The notes: generated by a model from the letters alone, not told the origin. A stretch of 64,000 nt of DNA from an uncultured Parabacteroides sp. (GCF_905196875.1 NZ_CAJJWO010000009.1:1-64000); one strand, 5' to 3'. Shown: positions 16,838 through 25,813, numbered from the stretch's first letter. Made by a program: numbers and translations.

Positions 16838-17415
16838 TGGAGCATTCAAACAAGCCCCTCCCGAATGAGGAACGGAGTGTACGCATTGCGGATATCTTCA
16901 AGAAATACCAGGCACAGCTGCGAGGTTTTATAGCCCGGCGTGTCTCATCCAAAGAAGACAGCGAAGATATCCTGCAAAACGTATTTTACCAGTTTATGAA
17001 GAACGACCAGGCAGACAATCCGATCGAACAAATCTCCGCCTGGCTCTATTCCGTTGCCCGTAACCAAATCATCGATCGCAGTCGCAAGCACCGGGAGGAA
17101 GAAATGCCTTATCTTTCGGGATATGATGAGGATGGTACCTTCCTGAAGGAACTGTCCGAACTGATGCCGGATGAAGATCAGTCGCCGGAAATGGATTATC
17201 TCCGTGCGATGGTTTGGGAAGAACTGGAAAACGCCCTACTCGAATTACCGGATGAGCAAAGAACCGTTTTCGAACTGACAGAATTGGAAGGCATACCGTT
17301 CAAAGAGATCTCCGAATCGACCGGAATACCGGTCAACACGTTGATATCCCGGAAAAGATATGCGGTATTATTCCTTCGGAAAAGGTTATATAATTTGTAT
17401 GAGGATATATTATAA
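16834..17415 (+). CDS. ECF-type RNA polymerase sigma factor
   Basis: 193 residues. Region 2: YQAQLRGFIARRVSSKEDSEDILQNVFYQFMKN...ISAWLYSVARNQIIDRSRKH; region 4: ALLELPDEQRTVFELTELEGIPFKEISESTGIPVNTLISRKRYAVLFLRKRL. It should direct RNA polymerase to a small regulon; the target promoters are not visible here. Translationally coupled to the upstream membrane protein through a 4-bp overlap. ATG at 16834 and 16837 are both possible starts. A 9-bp hairpin follows the stop by 4 nt. Confidence 0.92.
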   Translation: MMEHSNKPLPNEERSVRIADIFKKYQAQLRGFIARRVSSKEDSEDILQNVFYQFMKNDQADNPIEQISAWLYSVARNQIIDRSRKHREEEMPYLSGYDEDGTFLKELSELMPDEDQSPEMDYLRAMVWEELENALLELPDEQRTVFELTELEGIPFKEISESTGIPVNTLISRKRYAVLFLRKRLYNLYEDIL

Positions 17416-17418
17416 ATG

Positions 17419-17456
17419 CCCTGTTACCATTTAAAAGTAACAGGGACAATATATTT
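17419..17456 (+). terminator. Hairpin after the ECF sigma gene
   Basis: CCCTGTTAC (17419-17427) pairs perfectly with GTAACAGGG (17437-17445) around a 9-nt loop, followed by an AT-rich tail ATATATTT. Likely end of the ferredoxin / membrane protein / sigma operon. Confidence 0.65.
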
Positions 17457-17534
17457 AGTCCGAAAAAACACACGATAGCCTTTTCCGCCGGAATAGATTC
17501 CGCTGATCCATCTTTTTCTAACTATCAAAATGAT

Positions 17535-17596
17535 ATTAGTATAGCGACTAATAGGGATTAATATTAAGACTAAAAACAATTAGTCGCAATAGTAAT
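17535..17596. repeat. 18-bp inverted repeat in the gap before the ABC ATPase gene
   Basis: ATTAGTATAGCGACTAAT (17535-17552) matches the reverse complement of 17579-17596 at 16 of 18 positions; the inner 9 bp GCGACTAAT/ATTAGTCGC are perfect and the spacer is 26 bp. The 408-bp gap 17416-17823 holds no gene that I can see, only the terminator, this repeat and the sigma-54-like promoter. Regulator binding or a recombination pair are both possible. Confidence 0.5.
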
Positions 17597-17686
17597 ATAT
17601 TTTAACACATCAAAAGTAATACAAAACATCTGTTTATCTTTACATTCTGATATTTTCACTTATTAAACTTATTCGATATTATTTAT

Positions 17687-17721
17687 GTGCGTTTCCGAAC
17701 TGAATTCGTGCGGATATGCAC
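17687..17721. promoter_or_regulatory. Dyad upstream of the sigma-54-like promoter (candidate activator site)
   Basis: GTGCGTTTCCG (17687-17697) and CGGATATGCAC (17711-17721) match as an inverted repeat at 9 of 11 positions. The centre is about 75 bp upstream of the -24 element, within the usual range of enhancer sites for NtrC-type activators. Position and symmetry are seen; the assignment is inference. Confidence 0.35.
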
Positions 17722-17776
17722 AAACACCAATAAGACAAAAGCATACATCTTATTATATACCAATATTTTACAAACG

Positions 17777-17791
17777 TGGCACAACATTTGT
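17777..17791 (+). promoter_or_regulatory. Sigma-54-like (-24/-12) promoter for the ABC ATPase gene
   Basis: TGGCAC-AACAT-TTGT, against consensus TGGCAC-N5-TTGC: only the last base of the -12 GC differs. Expected start of transcription is near 17803, about 20 nt before the ATG at 17824. An NtrC-family regulator gene lies 8 kb downstream, which is in keeping with sigma-54 control of this gene group. Confidence 0.5.
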
Positions 17792-17823
17792 TCTTTCTCT
17801 GGCAAATTAAATATCTTTTACTC

Positions 17824-18498
17824 ATGATAAGAACAGTAGCATTAGAGAAAATTTTCCGCACAGAAGAAGTGGAAACATGGGCCTTGAATAAAGTGAATAT
17901 TGAAGTGAAGGAGGGAGAGTTTGTTGCAATCATGGGGCCTTCCGGTTGCGGTAAGTCTACACTATTGAACATTCTCGGCCTGCTGGATAACCCGACAGCC
18001 GGTGAGTATTACCTGAACGGAACGGAAGTATCCAAATATACCGAAGTACAGCGAACTAAACTTCGTAAAGGAATTATCGGTTTCGTATTCCAGAGTTTCA
18101 ACCTGATAGACGAACTTAACGTATACGAAAATATCGAACTTCCATTGCTTTATATGGGCGTATCGGCCACCGAAAGAAAACAAAAGGTAAGAGAGGCGAT
18201 GGAACGTATGGCTATCGTTCACCGCGAGAAACATTTTCCCCAGCAGTTATCCGGCGGTCAGCAACAACGTGTGGCCATTGCCCGCGCCGTAGTAGCCAAC
18301 CCTAAACTGATCCTTGCCGATGAACCTACCGGTAACCTGGATAGTAAGAATGGCCAGGAAGTAATGAACCTGCTTAGTGAGTTGAATAAAGAAGGAACTA
18401 CTATTGTAATGGTAACCCACAGTCAGCACGATGCCGGATATGCTTCACGCATCATTAATCTGTTCGACGGACAGGTTGTAACGGAATCTGTTGTATAA
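17824..18498 (+). CDS. ABC transporter ATP-binding protein, MacB/LolD type
   Basis: 224 residues from the ATG at 17824. Walker A GPSGCGKST, Q-loop FVFQSFNLI, signature LSGGQQQRVAIARA, Walker B LILADEPTGNLD and H-loop VMVTHSQHD are all present, and the EPTGNLDS form is typical of the MacB/LolD/FtsE group that powers FtsX-fold permeases. Those permeases move substrates out of the inner membrane or transmit mechanical force rather than import. No permease is adjacent; two FtsX/MacB-type permeases lie at 26839-31659 in the same direction and are the natural partners. The 16 codons upstream in frame are unlikely to be translated because they cover the sigma-54-like promoter. Confidence 0.93.
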   Translation: MIRTVALEKIFRTEEVETWALNKVNIEVKEGEFVAIMGPSGCGKSTLLNILGLLDNPTAGEYYLNGTEVSKYTEVQRTKLRKGIIGFVFQSFNLIDELNVYENIELPLLYMGVSATERKQKVREAMERMAIVHREKHFPQQLSGGQQQRVAIARAVVANPKLILADEPTGNLDSKNGQEVMNLLSELNKEGTTIVMVTHSQHDAGYASRIINLFDGQVVTESVV

Positions 18499-18516
18499 TC
18501 CCTCGATATAAGAAAA

Positions 18517-18551
18517 ATAGTGCCGGTATGTATAAAATATATCGACACTAT
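18517..18551 (+). terminator. Weak hairpin after the ABC ATPase gene
   Basis: ATAGTGCCG (18517-18525) and TCGACACTAT (18542-18551) pair with one mismatch; a T-containing tail (CTTTCT) follows. Possible terminator, not strong. Confidence 0.35.
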
Positions 18552-18612
18552 CTTTCTAAAATAAAATCAGCATATTTATCTATGATATTTTTTCTACAAA
18601 AATCCGTTTTGC

Positions 18613-19164
18613 ATGAAGAAAATTATATTCTTACTAATCTTATGTATCTATTTCATAAGTAACCTGCAAGCACAGAAAACAAACAGTTCGGCAACGCCTA
18701 ATTTTGGTCCTCCGATCGTTACTATTGGAGAATATATGCCAGATACCTTTTTACAGGATACTCTTAAGCAATACCATATGATCTCGGAATACCTGGGAAA
18801 ATATCTGTTAATCAATTTTTGGGCTGGAGACTGTGGCCCATGTGTCAGATCGATGCCGGAGTTAAAAGATATCTATGAAAGATATAGCGACCGGTTTACT
18901 ATTGTCAGTATCAATCTGGATATTCACAGATACTCTTTTCGAAAAGGAACGGAAGTAAAAGGGTTTACCTGGCCTAGCCTTTGGGATGGCGGCGAAGAGT
19001 ATAACAGTGGAAAAAGATTTCAAGGATTTGCTGCCCGATATAATGTGAGAGGTATTCCTGCTTATATATGGATATCACCGGAAGGTATTGTTTTAAAGCA
19101 GTGGAGCGGATACGGCCCGGGGTCCCTGAAAAAAGCAATAGAAACATTACTGGATAAAAAATAG
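18613..19164 (+). CDS. TlpA-like thioredoxin-fold protein, periplasmic
   Basis: 183 residues. Signal peptide MKKIIFLLILCIYFISNLQAQ, then a short N-terminal segment and one thioredoxin domain with the redox site NFWAGDCGPCVRSMPEL (CGPC, preceded by Asp instead of the common Trp) and the cis-proline strand VRGIPAYIWISPEG. It should reduce or exchange disulfides in the periplasm. It is the first of two TlpA-type genes here; the next (19328) is longer and carries a different N-terminal domain. Substrate unknown. Confidence 0.9.
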   Translation: MKKIIFLLILCIYFISNLQAQKTNSSATPNFGPPIVTIGEYMPDTFLQDTLKQYHMISEYLGKYLLINFWAGDCGPCVRSMPELKDIYERYSDRFTIVSINLDIHRYSFRKGTEVKGFTWPSLWDGGEEYNSGKRFQGFAARYNVRGIPAYIWISPEGIVLKQWSGYGPGSLKKAIETLLDKK

Positions 19165-19327
19165 GTGGAAAAGTTTCCAAATATTAAAATTCGGAGATAC
19201 TCTGACAACAAACGTTATTTATCTACGATTTTATCGTAATTATTATGATTTACAGTTTTATATACATATATTTCCGATCAAAAAACATTAAACATACTAT
19301 TTTAAACACAAATTAAATTCTACAGGT

Positions 19328-21268
19328 ATGAAGCAAATCCTATCATTACTCATTGTACTCCTTTATTGTACAACGATACAAGCTAAAGAAAGAGTAGTAG
19401 AATTACCGGCATTTGACGCATGGAGTTCCACTTCTATCGAAATTCAAAAGATCGTATTAAACGACACGGCTACAACAGTCTATATCGACGCATTTTATCG
19501 TCCCCACAACTGGATAAAGATCGCTAAAGACAGCTATCTGCAAGCAGATGGGAAACAATACAAAATCCTGTCGGGCGTCGGCATGGAACCGGACAAAGAA
19601 ATATGGATGCCGGAATCGGGTACGTATTCTTTCCAGATGATCTTCCCACCGCTACCTGAAAATACAACGACTGTCGATTTCACCGAAGGAGATTTCGAAG
19701 GCTCATTCAGCATCTGGGGAATCCATTTGGATGGAAAACCGGCTTTTTCACCTCTTGCAGGTAAAAAGAACCCGAAAGAGTCTCCTGTTCTGGAGACTCC
19801 GGAACTGAAATCCGGTATCGCCACACTAAAAGGCCAAATCGCAGGCTTCCGGCCGGAAATGAAATTACAGGGATCTACATGGGCTTATAACCCGGTGACC
19901 GGTGATGTGGATGAAAATAAAATATCGGTAGACAATAAGGGAGATTTCACATTGGAACTACCTCTTAACCATATCTCAGTGGTTAATATATCAGCCAATT
20001 TCATGCAGGTTCCGGTCTACTTGAAACCGGGAGAAACGACTTCTGTCGAAATAAACTTCCCTGAGATATGCCGGGCACAATCAAAACTACAGAAAGATAA
20101 ACCGTCATTGGGAGAGAAATATTATTTCAGTGGTGCTTTGGCTGCATTAAACAATGAAGTATGCAATGGGCCGCTACATGGTCTGCCGGTAGGCATCAGT
20201 TCACAGGAAGATTACGATCAAATGTTTAAGGATGTAGCCACCATGAACATCGATCAGTTCAAACAGTACTGGCTGGACCGTAGAGAAAAAGGTCTGAAAG
20301 AGCTCGATAAATATCCGCATATCAGTGATGCATATCGTAAAATTCTGGTGTTGAATGCCGATATGGAGACAGCAATGCAATTAATGGGTTACTATGTATT
20401 GGAATATGCCTACCGGAAAGCCAACAATATTCCGCGTGACTCGGCAGCGGTTGGATTCGTACAACCGGTTATCACTGCCGGGTATTATGACTTTGTTCCG
20501 CGCCTGGTTCCTAACGATCCCATCGGATTATACGCTCCTTATTACAGTAACATTATAAGAAGCCTCCAATATGCAAATATCTCCGGACAGCCTCTTCCGG
20601 AAGGAATAAAAGAATTCCCGGACAATACAGCAGATCTTGCCCAATTAATGGGCACAGACAAAGGCAGCCTGTTCGACCTGATAGCAGCTCAAAGACTGGC
20701 ACGTCCTATCCAGGAATTCAAACCGCTTACCGACAAAGAACTGGCTCAGGCGGATAAAATATCGCCTGTCATTAAAAACATACTGACAACGATGAATAAC
20801 AAACTTAAGCAGACTATCGAAGAAAATAAAAAGAAATCCGGCTATACGGTCGACCGGGTTAATATCGCAGATATCCCTGCAGAAGAACTATTCAATGCCA
20901 TTACAACCCCTTACCGTGGAAAAGTTGTATTCGTTGATTTCTGGGCAACGTGGTGCGGCCCTTGTCGTATGGCTATGCAACAATCAGAGCCTGTAAAGAA
21001 AGAGTTTGAAGGAAAAGACGTGGTATTCCTTTATCTTGCCGGAGAAAACTCGCCTAAAGGTGCTTGGGAGCAGATGATCCCGGATATTAAAGGTGAACAC
21101 TATCGCGTAACTTCCGACCAATGGGATTTCTGGGGAAAGAAATTCGGCATCAATGGCGTACCTTCTTATATGCTCCTGTCAAAAGACGGAACACCGGTTC
21201 ATTTCCAGGTAGGTTTTATGGGAGTAGAGAAGATGAAAGAGATGATCGAAGATGAATTGAAAAAATAA
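19328..21268 (+). CDS. Large TlpA-family thiol-disulfide oxidoreductase with N-terminal extension
   Basis: 646 residues, signal peptide MKQILSLLIVLLYCTTIQAKE. Roughly residues 20-500 form an extension rich in beta strands and then helices, with no motif I can name; the first part resembles the DUF4369-type modules common in this family. The C-terminal thioredoxin domain (about 510-646) has VFVDFWATWCGPCRMAMQQ and the cis-proline strand INGVPSYMLLSKDG. Such proteins in Bacteroidales are periplasmic or surface reductases of unknown substrate. A good terminator follows, ending within the promoter of the next gene. Confidence 0.9.
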   Translation: MKQILSLLIVLLYCTTIQAKERVVELPAFDAWSSTSIEIQKIVLNDTATTVYIDAFYRPHNWIKIAKDSYLQADGKQYKILSGVGMEPDKEIWMPESGTYSFQMIFPPLPENTTTVDFTEGDFEGSFSIWGIHLDGKPAFSPLAGKKNPKESPVLETPELKSGIATLKGQIAGFRPEMKLQGSTWAYNPVTGDVDENKISVDNKGDFTLELPLNHISVVNISANFMQVPVYLKPGETTSVEINFPEICRAQSKLQKDKPSLGEKYYFSGALAALNNEVCNGPLHGLPVGISSQEDYDQMFKDVATMNIDQFKQYWLDRREKGLKELDKYPHISDAYRKILVLNADMETAMQLMGYYVLEYAYRKANNIPRDSAAVGFVQPVITAGYYDFVPRLVPNDPIGLYAPYYSNIIRSLQYANISGQPLPEGIKEFPDNTADLAQLMGTDKGSLFDLIAAQRLARPIQEFKPLTDKELAQADKISPVIKNILTTMNNKLKQTIEENKKKSGYTVDRVNIADIPAEELFNAITTPYRGKVVFVDFWATWCGPCRMAMQQSEPVKKEFEGKDVVFLYLAGENSPKGAWEQMIPDIKGEHYRVTSDQWDFWGKKFGINGVPSYMLLSKDGTPVHFQVGFMGVEKMKEMIEDELKK

Positions 21269-21294
21269 AATTCGGAATATCACATTTTATGAAG

Positions 21295-21326
21295 GCGGAG
21301 ACCCGGTAAAGGTCCCCGCTTTTTTT
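21295..21326 (+). terminator. Intrinsic terminator
   Basis: GCGGAGACC (21295-21303) pairs with GGTCCCCGC (21311-21319) with one internal mismatch, then TTTTTTT (21320-21326). Ends the 646-residue TlpA-type gene. Confidence 0.88.
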
Positions 21327-21354
21327 GTAGTAAAACTAAAAACTCGTAATATTG
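21324..21354 (+). promoter_or_regulatory. Bacteroidales promoter for the S9 peptidase gene
   Basis: TTTG (21324-21327), 19-nt spacer, TAATATTG (21347-21354), fitting -33 TTTG / -7 TAnnTTTG with one mismatch. The expected transcript starts near 21361, 26 nt before the ATG. The -33 box shares bases with the preceding terminator T-run. Confidence 0.6.
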
Positions 21355-21386
21355 CATTCATAAACATAACATACTTAATCGATCAT

Positions 21387-24074
21387 ATGAGGAATCTGAA
21401 ACAATTGGCATTTTTAATCTGCCTGAGTGCTTATTGCACACTCTCTGCGCAGCAGGCCAAAAAGGCAATGACATTCGACGAGATGGTTAGCTGGAAGCGG
21501 ATCACTGAACAGACTATTTCACACGATGGGAAATGGGTTGCCTGCAAAATGGAACCCTGGAGAGGGGATGCCAGTATACTGGTTTATAACGCCAAAGGAG
21601 AAATGACCGCATCTTTTCGTCCTGCCGGACACGCCGAATTCTCTGCTTCTTCCCGTTATCTGCTGGTCACCAAAAAGCCGGAACTGGAAACTGTAGAAGC
21701 ATTAAAACTAAAGAAAGTAAAAGAGGAAGAGATGCCCGCCGACGAATTGATTATCTTTAACCTTCCGGATAAGAAGGAGTCGATCGATTCTTTAAAATCA
21801 TACAAATTATCTGAGACAGCAGACTGGATCGCTTACAAAAGGAGCAGTAAATCTGATAGCGTATTGCACGTCCGTCCACTAGATGGAGCCAAAGAGATAC
21901 TGCTGGCCGACGTCAAAGAGTTCGGTTTCGCTAAAAAAGGAAATATCTTATATTATACAACCGACTCCACCCTGTCCACTTTTACTCCCGACAAAGGTAG
22001 CTCATTGATCTTCGAAGGAAAAGGAGTCATCAAAAAAGTAACATTTGATGAAGCTGGAAGCAAAATCGCTTTCCTGCATAGTCCGGACAAAGATTCCATC
22101 AGCACACAATGTTCCCTGTATCTGTCCGAGAACAATATACCTGCCCGCCTGGTTGCAGACCGCAAACAAAGTTTTATTCCTGACGGTTGGGTAATCAGCG
22201 AGAATGGCGACCTCCGCTTTTCAAAAAATGCCGAACGGCTTTTTTTCGGTACTGCACCGGCTCCCCAACAGAAAGACACGACTATACTGGCTGAAAACCG
22301 TCCTGATGTACAGATATGGAAATGGGATGAAGCGGTACAGTACACCCAACAGGTATATAACAAGCAAAAGGACCTGAAAAAAACGTATGCAGCCGTATAT
22401 AACATCAACGATAACAAATCGATCCAACTGGCAAACATAGAAATACCTGATCTTCAGATCGCAGCAGAAGGAGATGCCCCAATTGCATTACTGTCGACCA
22501 ATCTGCCTTATGGCACCGAACAGATGTGGGAAGGAAGAAGCCGTTACGATATCTATACGGTGAACCTAGAAACGGGAAACCGCCAACAGATCAAACAAGC
22601 GGCAAATACCAGTATGCGTCTTTCGCCGGAAGGAGCATTTGCTTACTGGTATTGTGCCCAGGATAGTTCATGGTATACGCGTTCGATAAACGATGGTAAA
22701 GAATACCGTCTGACAACTCCCAAATCTTTTGCGGCCTGGGATGAAGATAATGATGTTCCCGACTATCCCTCCCCACACGGACTGGCAGGATGGACAGCCG
22801 GCGACCGCTTTCTGCTGATCTATGATCGTTACGACATCTGGAAATTCGATCCTACAGCCCTGACTTCTCCTGTCAACCTCACTGTAAACGGACGCAAAGA
22901 ACAGTTATCCTACCGAGTAGTCCGATTGGATAAGGAAAAGAAATTCATCGATTTAGCCGAATCTCAGTTATTACTGGCTTTCAACGAAAAGACCAAAGGT
23001 ACAGGATACTACAATGCCCGCTTTTCGACTCCGGCCATTCCCAAAACATTGCTGGCCGGTAACTTCATGTTGAAAACTCCGGTAAAAGCGAAAGAAGCCG
23101 ATGCCGTGATCTACACCTCTGAAACATTCGAACAATATCCAGATGTCCGCCTGTCTGACCTGACCTTCAAGAAGTCTGTCCGACTGACGAACGGAGGCGA
23201 GCAGCAAGCTCAAATAAACTGGGGTACAGCGGAACTGGTTTCATGGATATCACTGGACGGTATACCGTTAGAAGGCGTTGTCTACAAACCTGAAAATTTT
23301 GACCCTAACAAGAAATATCCGGTAATCGTAAATTTCTACGAACGTAATTCGGAAACCCTTTACGCTTATCACATGCCGGAGCCACATCGTTCGACGATCG
23401 ATTATCATTTCTATACCAGCAACGGATATATCATTTTCAACCCGGACGTACGTTATGTAGACGGTTATCCCGGAGAAAGCTGTTTCAACTGCGTTATGCC
23501 GGGTATCACCTCTCTGATTGCCAAAGGTTATGTAAACGAGAAAGCAATCGGTGCACAGGGACATAGCTGGGGTGGCTATCAGGTTGCTTATCTGGCCACC
23601 CGCACAAACCTGTTCTCTGCCATAGAATCAGGTGCACCGGTAGTCAATATGTTCAGTGCCTACGGTGGAATCCGCTGGGGATCAGGACTGAACCGTTCTT
23701 TCCAATACGAGCACGGACAAAGTCGTATCGGAGGTACCTTATGGGATTCTCCGTTGCAATACATGGAAAACTCTCCCCTCTTCAATATGGATAAGGTAAC
23801 GACTCCTATCCTGATCATGCACAATGACAACGACGGTCATGTGCCCTGGTATCAGGGGATCGAGTATTTTGTAGCACTCAAGCGTTTGCAAAAACCGGTA
23901 TGGATGCTCAATTATACAGGAGAAATACACTGGCCGCTACGCCTGGCTAACCGTATCGATTTCCAAAAACGTATGTTCCAGTTCTTCCAGCACTACTTAA
24001 ACAGCCAACCGATGCCTCAATGGATGAGCGAAGGTGTTCCGGCTGTCGATCAGGAGTTTAAATTAGGATATTAA
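21387..24074 (+). CDS. S9-family prolyl oligopeptidase-like peptidase
   Basis: 895 residues, signal peptide MRNLKQLAFLICLSAYCTLSAQ. The N-terminal part holds propeller-like repeats (ITEQTISHDGKWVACKM). The catalytic alpha/beta hydrolase domain occupies about the last 260 residues: nucleophile in GHSWGGYQ (Ser727, exact), Asp in MHNDNDGHVPW, His in GEIHWPLR. It is longer than the usual 650-750 residue member because of an extended propeller region. Expected to cleave short peptides in the periplasm. It has its own promoter and is flanked by terminators, so it is probably monocistronic. Confidence 0.92.
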   Translation: MRNLKQLAFLICLSAYCTLSAQQAKKAMTFDEMVSWKRITEQTISHDGKWVACKMEPWRGDASILVYNAKGEMTASFRPAGHAEFSASSRYLLVTKKPELETVEALKLKKVKEEEMPADELIIFNLPDKKESIDSLKSYKLSETADWIAYKRSSKSDSVLHVRPLDGAKEILLADVKEFGFAKKGNILYYTTDSTLSTFTPDKGSSLIFEGKGVIKKVTFDEAGSKIAFLHSPDKDSISTQCSLYLSENNIPARLVADRKQSFIPDGWVISENGDLRFSKNAERLFFGTAPAPQQKDTTILAENRPDVQIWKWDEAVQYTQQVYNKQKDLKKTYAAVYNINDNKSIQLANIEIPDLQIAAEGDAPIALLSTNLPYGTEQMWEGRSRYDIYTVNLETGNRQQIKQAANTSMRLSPEGAFAYWYCAQDSSWYTRSINDGKEYRLTTPKSFAAWDEDNDVPDYPSPHGLAGWTAGDRFLLIYDRYDIWKFDPTALTSPVNLTVNGRKEQLSYRVVRLDKEKKFIDLAESQLLLAFNEKTKGTGYYNARFSTPAIPKTLLAGNFMLKTPVKAKEADAVIYTSETFEQYPDVRLSDLTFKKSVRLTNGGEQQAQINWGTAELVSWISLDGIPLEGVVYKPENFDPNKKYPVIVNFYERNSETLYAYHMPEPHRSTIDYHFYTSNGYIIFNPDVRYVDGYPGESCFNCVMPGITSLIAKGYVNEKAIGAQGHSWGGYQVAYLATRTNLFSAIESGAPVVNMFSAYGGIRWGSGLNRSFQYEHGQSRIGGTLWDSPLQYMENSPLFNMDKVTTPILIMHNDNDGHVPWYQGIEYFVALKRLQKPVWMLNYTGEIHWPLRLANRIDFQKRMFQFFQHYLNSQPMPQWMSEGVPAVDQEFKLGY

Positions 24075-24080
24075 TCAAAA

Positions 24081-24104
24081 GGGGGGATATTTTAATCCCC
24101 CCAA
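24081..24104. terminator. Terminator between convergent genes
   Basis: GGGGGGAT (24081-24088) pairs with ATCCCCCC (24095-24102) around ATTTTA, with AAAA before. It overlaps the last codons of the minus-strand YjbR remnant. Confidence 0.8.
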
Positions 24105-24358
24105 TATTCCTGCTGTTTCTTTTTTGACAACTTTGCAATCACTTGTTCTATAGAGTGATCGATCAGTTCTTTTATCAATTCATCCGGTACATCACTCTCT
24201 AAATAGACAGTTATCCAATGTTTCTTATCTGAATACGGCCCAAACCAGATACCGTTATACCGTTCCATCAACTCGGCCGATTTATCCGGATCACATTTCA
24301 TATCTGCCCAAAACTTTCCCTCTTTCGGATTTAGGGGAGCAAACGAAGGGAGAACACC
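24092..24358 (-). pseudogene. 5'-truncated MmcQ/YjbR-family remnant
   Basis: The minus strand encodes the C-terminal part of a YjbR/MmcQ-like (CyaY-fold, possibly DNA-binding) protein: FWADMKCDPDKSAEL...YNGIWFGPYSDKKHWITVYL...ELIDHSIEQVIAKL. An ATG at 24301 would give 69 residues, but recognisable family sequence (PSFAPLNPKEGKFWAD) continues upstream of it, up to an in-frame TAG at 24359-24361, with no ATG, GTG or TTG in that extension. Normal members have about 115-120 residues, so the first 40 or so are missing. Upstream sequence is AT-rich and non-coding in all frames. I read it as a decayed gene; translation from 24301 cannot be excluded. Confidence 0.7.
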
Positions 24359-24489
24359 CTATTTTCAGTAAAAATCTAACCAACAAGGCATTTACTATTT
24401 TTTCGTAAAAATATGAATCTTCCGTACTTCTATAATTGCTTTAGAAATAAATAATATTTACTTTTGAAGCGATCATAATAAACGATACC

Positions 24490-25806
24490 ATGAAAAATTA
24501 TCTTACCATTATCTGTATCTGTCTTGCATACATCAGTGTGTTAAGTAGTTGTAAAGAAAAAAGTGAGACAAATATCCGTCCGGTCACTCCTCCTAAGTAT
24601 GAAGGTAAGGTCGATAATTCAGTTATTCCAACCCATATAGACCTCGAAGAAGCACTCAACAAAGATAGGAATCCATTAAAACTCAGTCAGATTGCTTCAG
24701 AGATAGATTATTATATTGTGGGAGACGGCAATTATACAGTCACACAAGCTATTGCAATACCGGATAGCAATGCCTTTCTGACATTCAATAATCCGCGTAT
24801 TTACTACCGGAAAAACGGAAAACCGAGCAAACGTTATGGGTTCAAAGCATTGGCCTATAAATGGAATAATGAAATGAACGGACATAACCTGTTCTACGAC
24901 AAAAAAACCTCCCGCATGTATTGTGCATTGAGTGGTAAAGATCAGAATAACAGGGGAACCAAAGATCCTTTTTATCCGCAGATCGTCGAACTACCGCCTC
25001 TGGATACGATGTTAACAATCAGCAGGTATATTTTCCCGGAAACAGTAGAAAAGAAATATTTAATCAACCAGGGGAACGATAAACTGGTCGGATTCTCTTC
25101 TTCCGGATATATGTTAAGCCATTATGAAGATTCAAATGGTATGCCGAATTGTTTACTGACATTTAATATGGAAGGAGAAACACTCTGCAAATTCAAGCTA
25201 AAAGAACAATCGGCACTCTCGAGAAAAGAGACGAATAACATTCCGTTTTTCCAGACCTCCTATTGGAATGAAGCACAGGATCAAATGACATTCATGATTC
25301 CTTTCTGCGATACGATATATCAGTTACGCGATCCGCGAACAGTCGTTCCGTTATATAATATCCACTTCGGAAAATCTGGTATTTTTTCAGAGTACACGGA
25401 AGGGCAAGGCGTGAAAGATGAAAAAATGTGGCTACGTACATTATACGAAAACCCTAAAGGCTTATTCATGGGTATATACCAGAAAAAAGGCCCGAAGATC
25501 CTCTCCTGGCTGAATTTCGAATATGAATATAAACCGACACTAAGCTACCAGGCCGTTTACCTGAAAGATAAGGGAGAAACGTATGTACTTCCACGTAGGG
25601 AACAAGGCTTTACCAACGATCTCGACGGCGGAATGACTTTCTGGCCGGACGGTCAAACAGACGGTTATCTCTATATGATCCGTACCCTGACGGAAATGCG
25701 TGAAAGTGTGGAACGGACCGGTTCTCCGAAGCAACAAAAATTACTGGATATCCTCGATAACAAAAGAATACAGGAAAACCAATATGTAATGATCGTAGTA
25801 AAGTGA
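24490..25806 (+). CDS. Lipoprotein, DUF4221 / six-bladed-propeller-like
   Basis: 438 residues. Lipobox AYISVLSSC-KEKSE near residue 21. The mature part has Bacteroidales propeller features: an early DLEEALNKDRNPLKLSQIASEIDYYIVGD, then repeated strands such as ISRYIFPETVEKKYLINQGNDKLVGFSSSGYMLSHYEDSNGMPNCLLTFNMEG split across blades. It resembles DUF4221 or 6-bladed beta-propeller lipoproteins (recognition from memory). Likely attached to a membrane with its propeller exposed; ligand unknown. Convergent with the response regulator gene 13 bp away. Confidence 0.72.
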   Translation: MKNYLTIICICLAYISVLSSCKEKSETNIRPVTPPKYEGKVDNSVIPTHIDLEEALNKDRNPLKLSQIASEIDYYIVGDGNYTVTQAIAIPDSNAFLTFNNPRIYYRKNGKPSKRYGFKALAYKWNNEMNGHNLFYDKKTSRMYCALSGKDQNNRGTKDPFYPQIVELPPLDTMLTISRYIFPETVEKKYLINQGNDKLVGFSSSGYMLSHYEDSNGMPNCLLTFNMEGETLCKFKLKEQSALSRKETNNIPFFQTSYWNEAQDQMTFMIPFCDTIYQLRDPRTVVPLYNIHFGKSGIFSEYTEGQGVKDEKMWLRTLYENPKGLFMGIYQKKGPKILSWLNFEYEYKPTLSYQAVYLKDKGETYVLPRREQGFTNDLDGGMTFWPDGQTDGYLYMIRTLTEMRESVERTGSPKQQKLLDILDNKRIQENQYVMIVVK

Positions 25807-25813
25807 ACAAAAG

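Noticed and set aside
24092..24301. Intact 69-residue YjbR gene
   Set aside because: Family sequence continues upstream of the ATG without a start codon, so a truncated remnant is the better reading.
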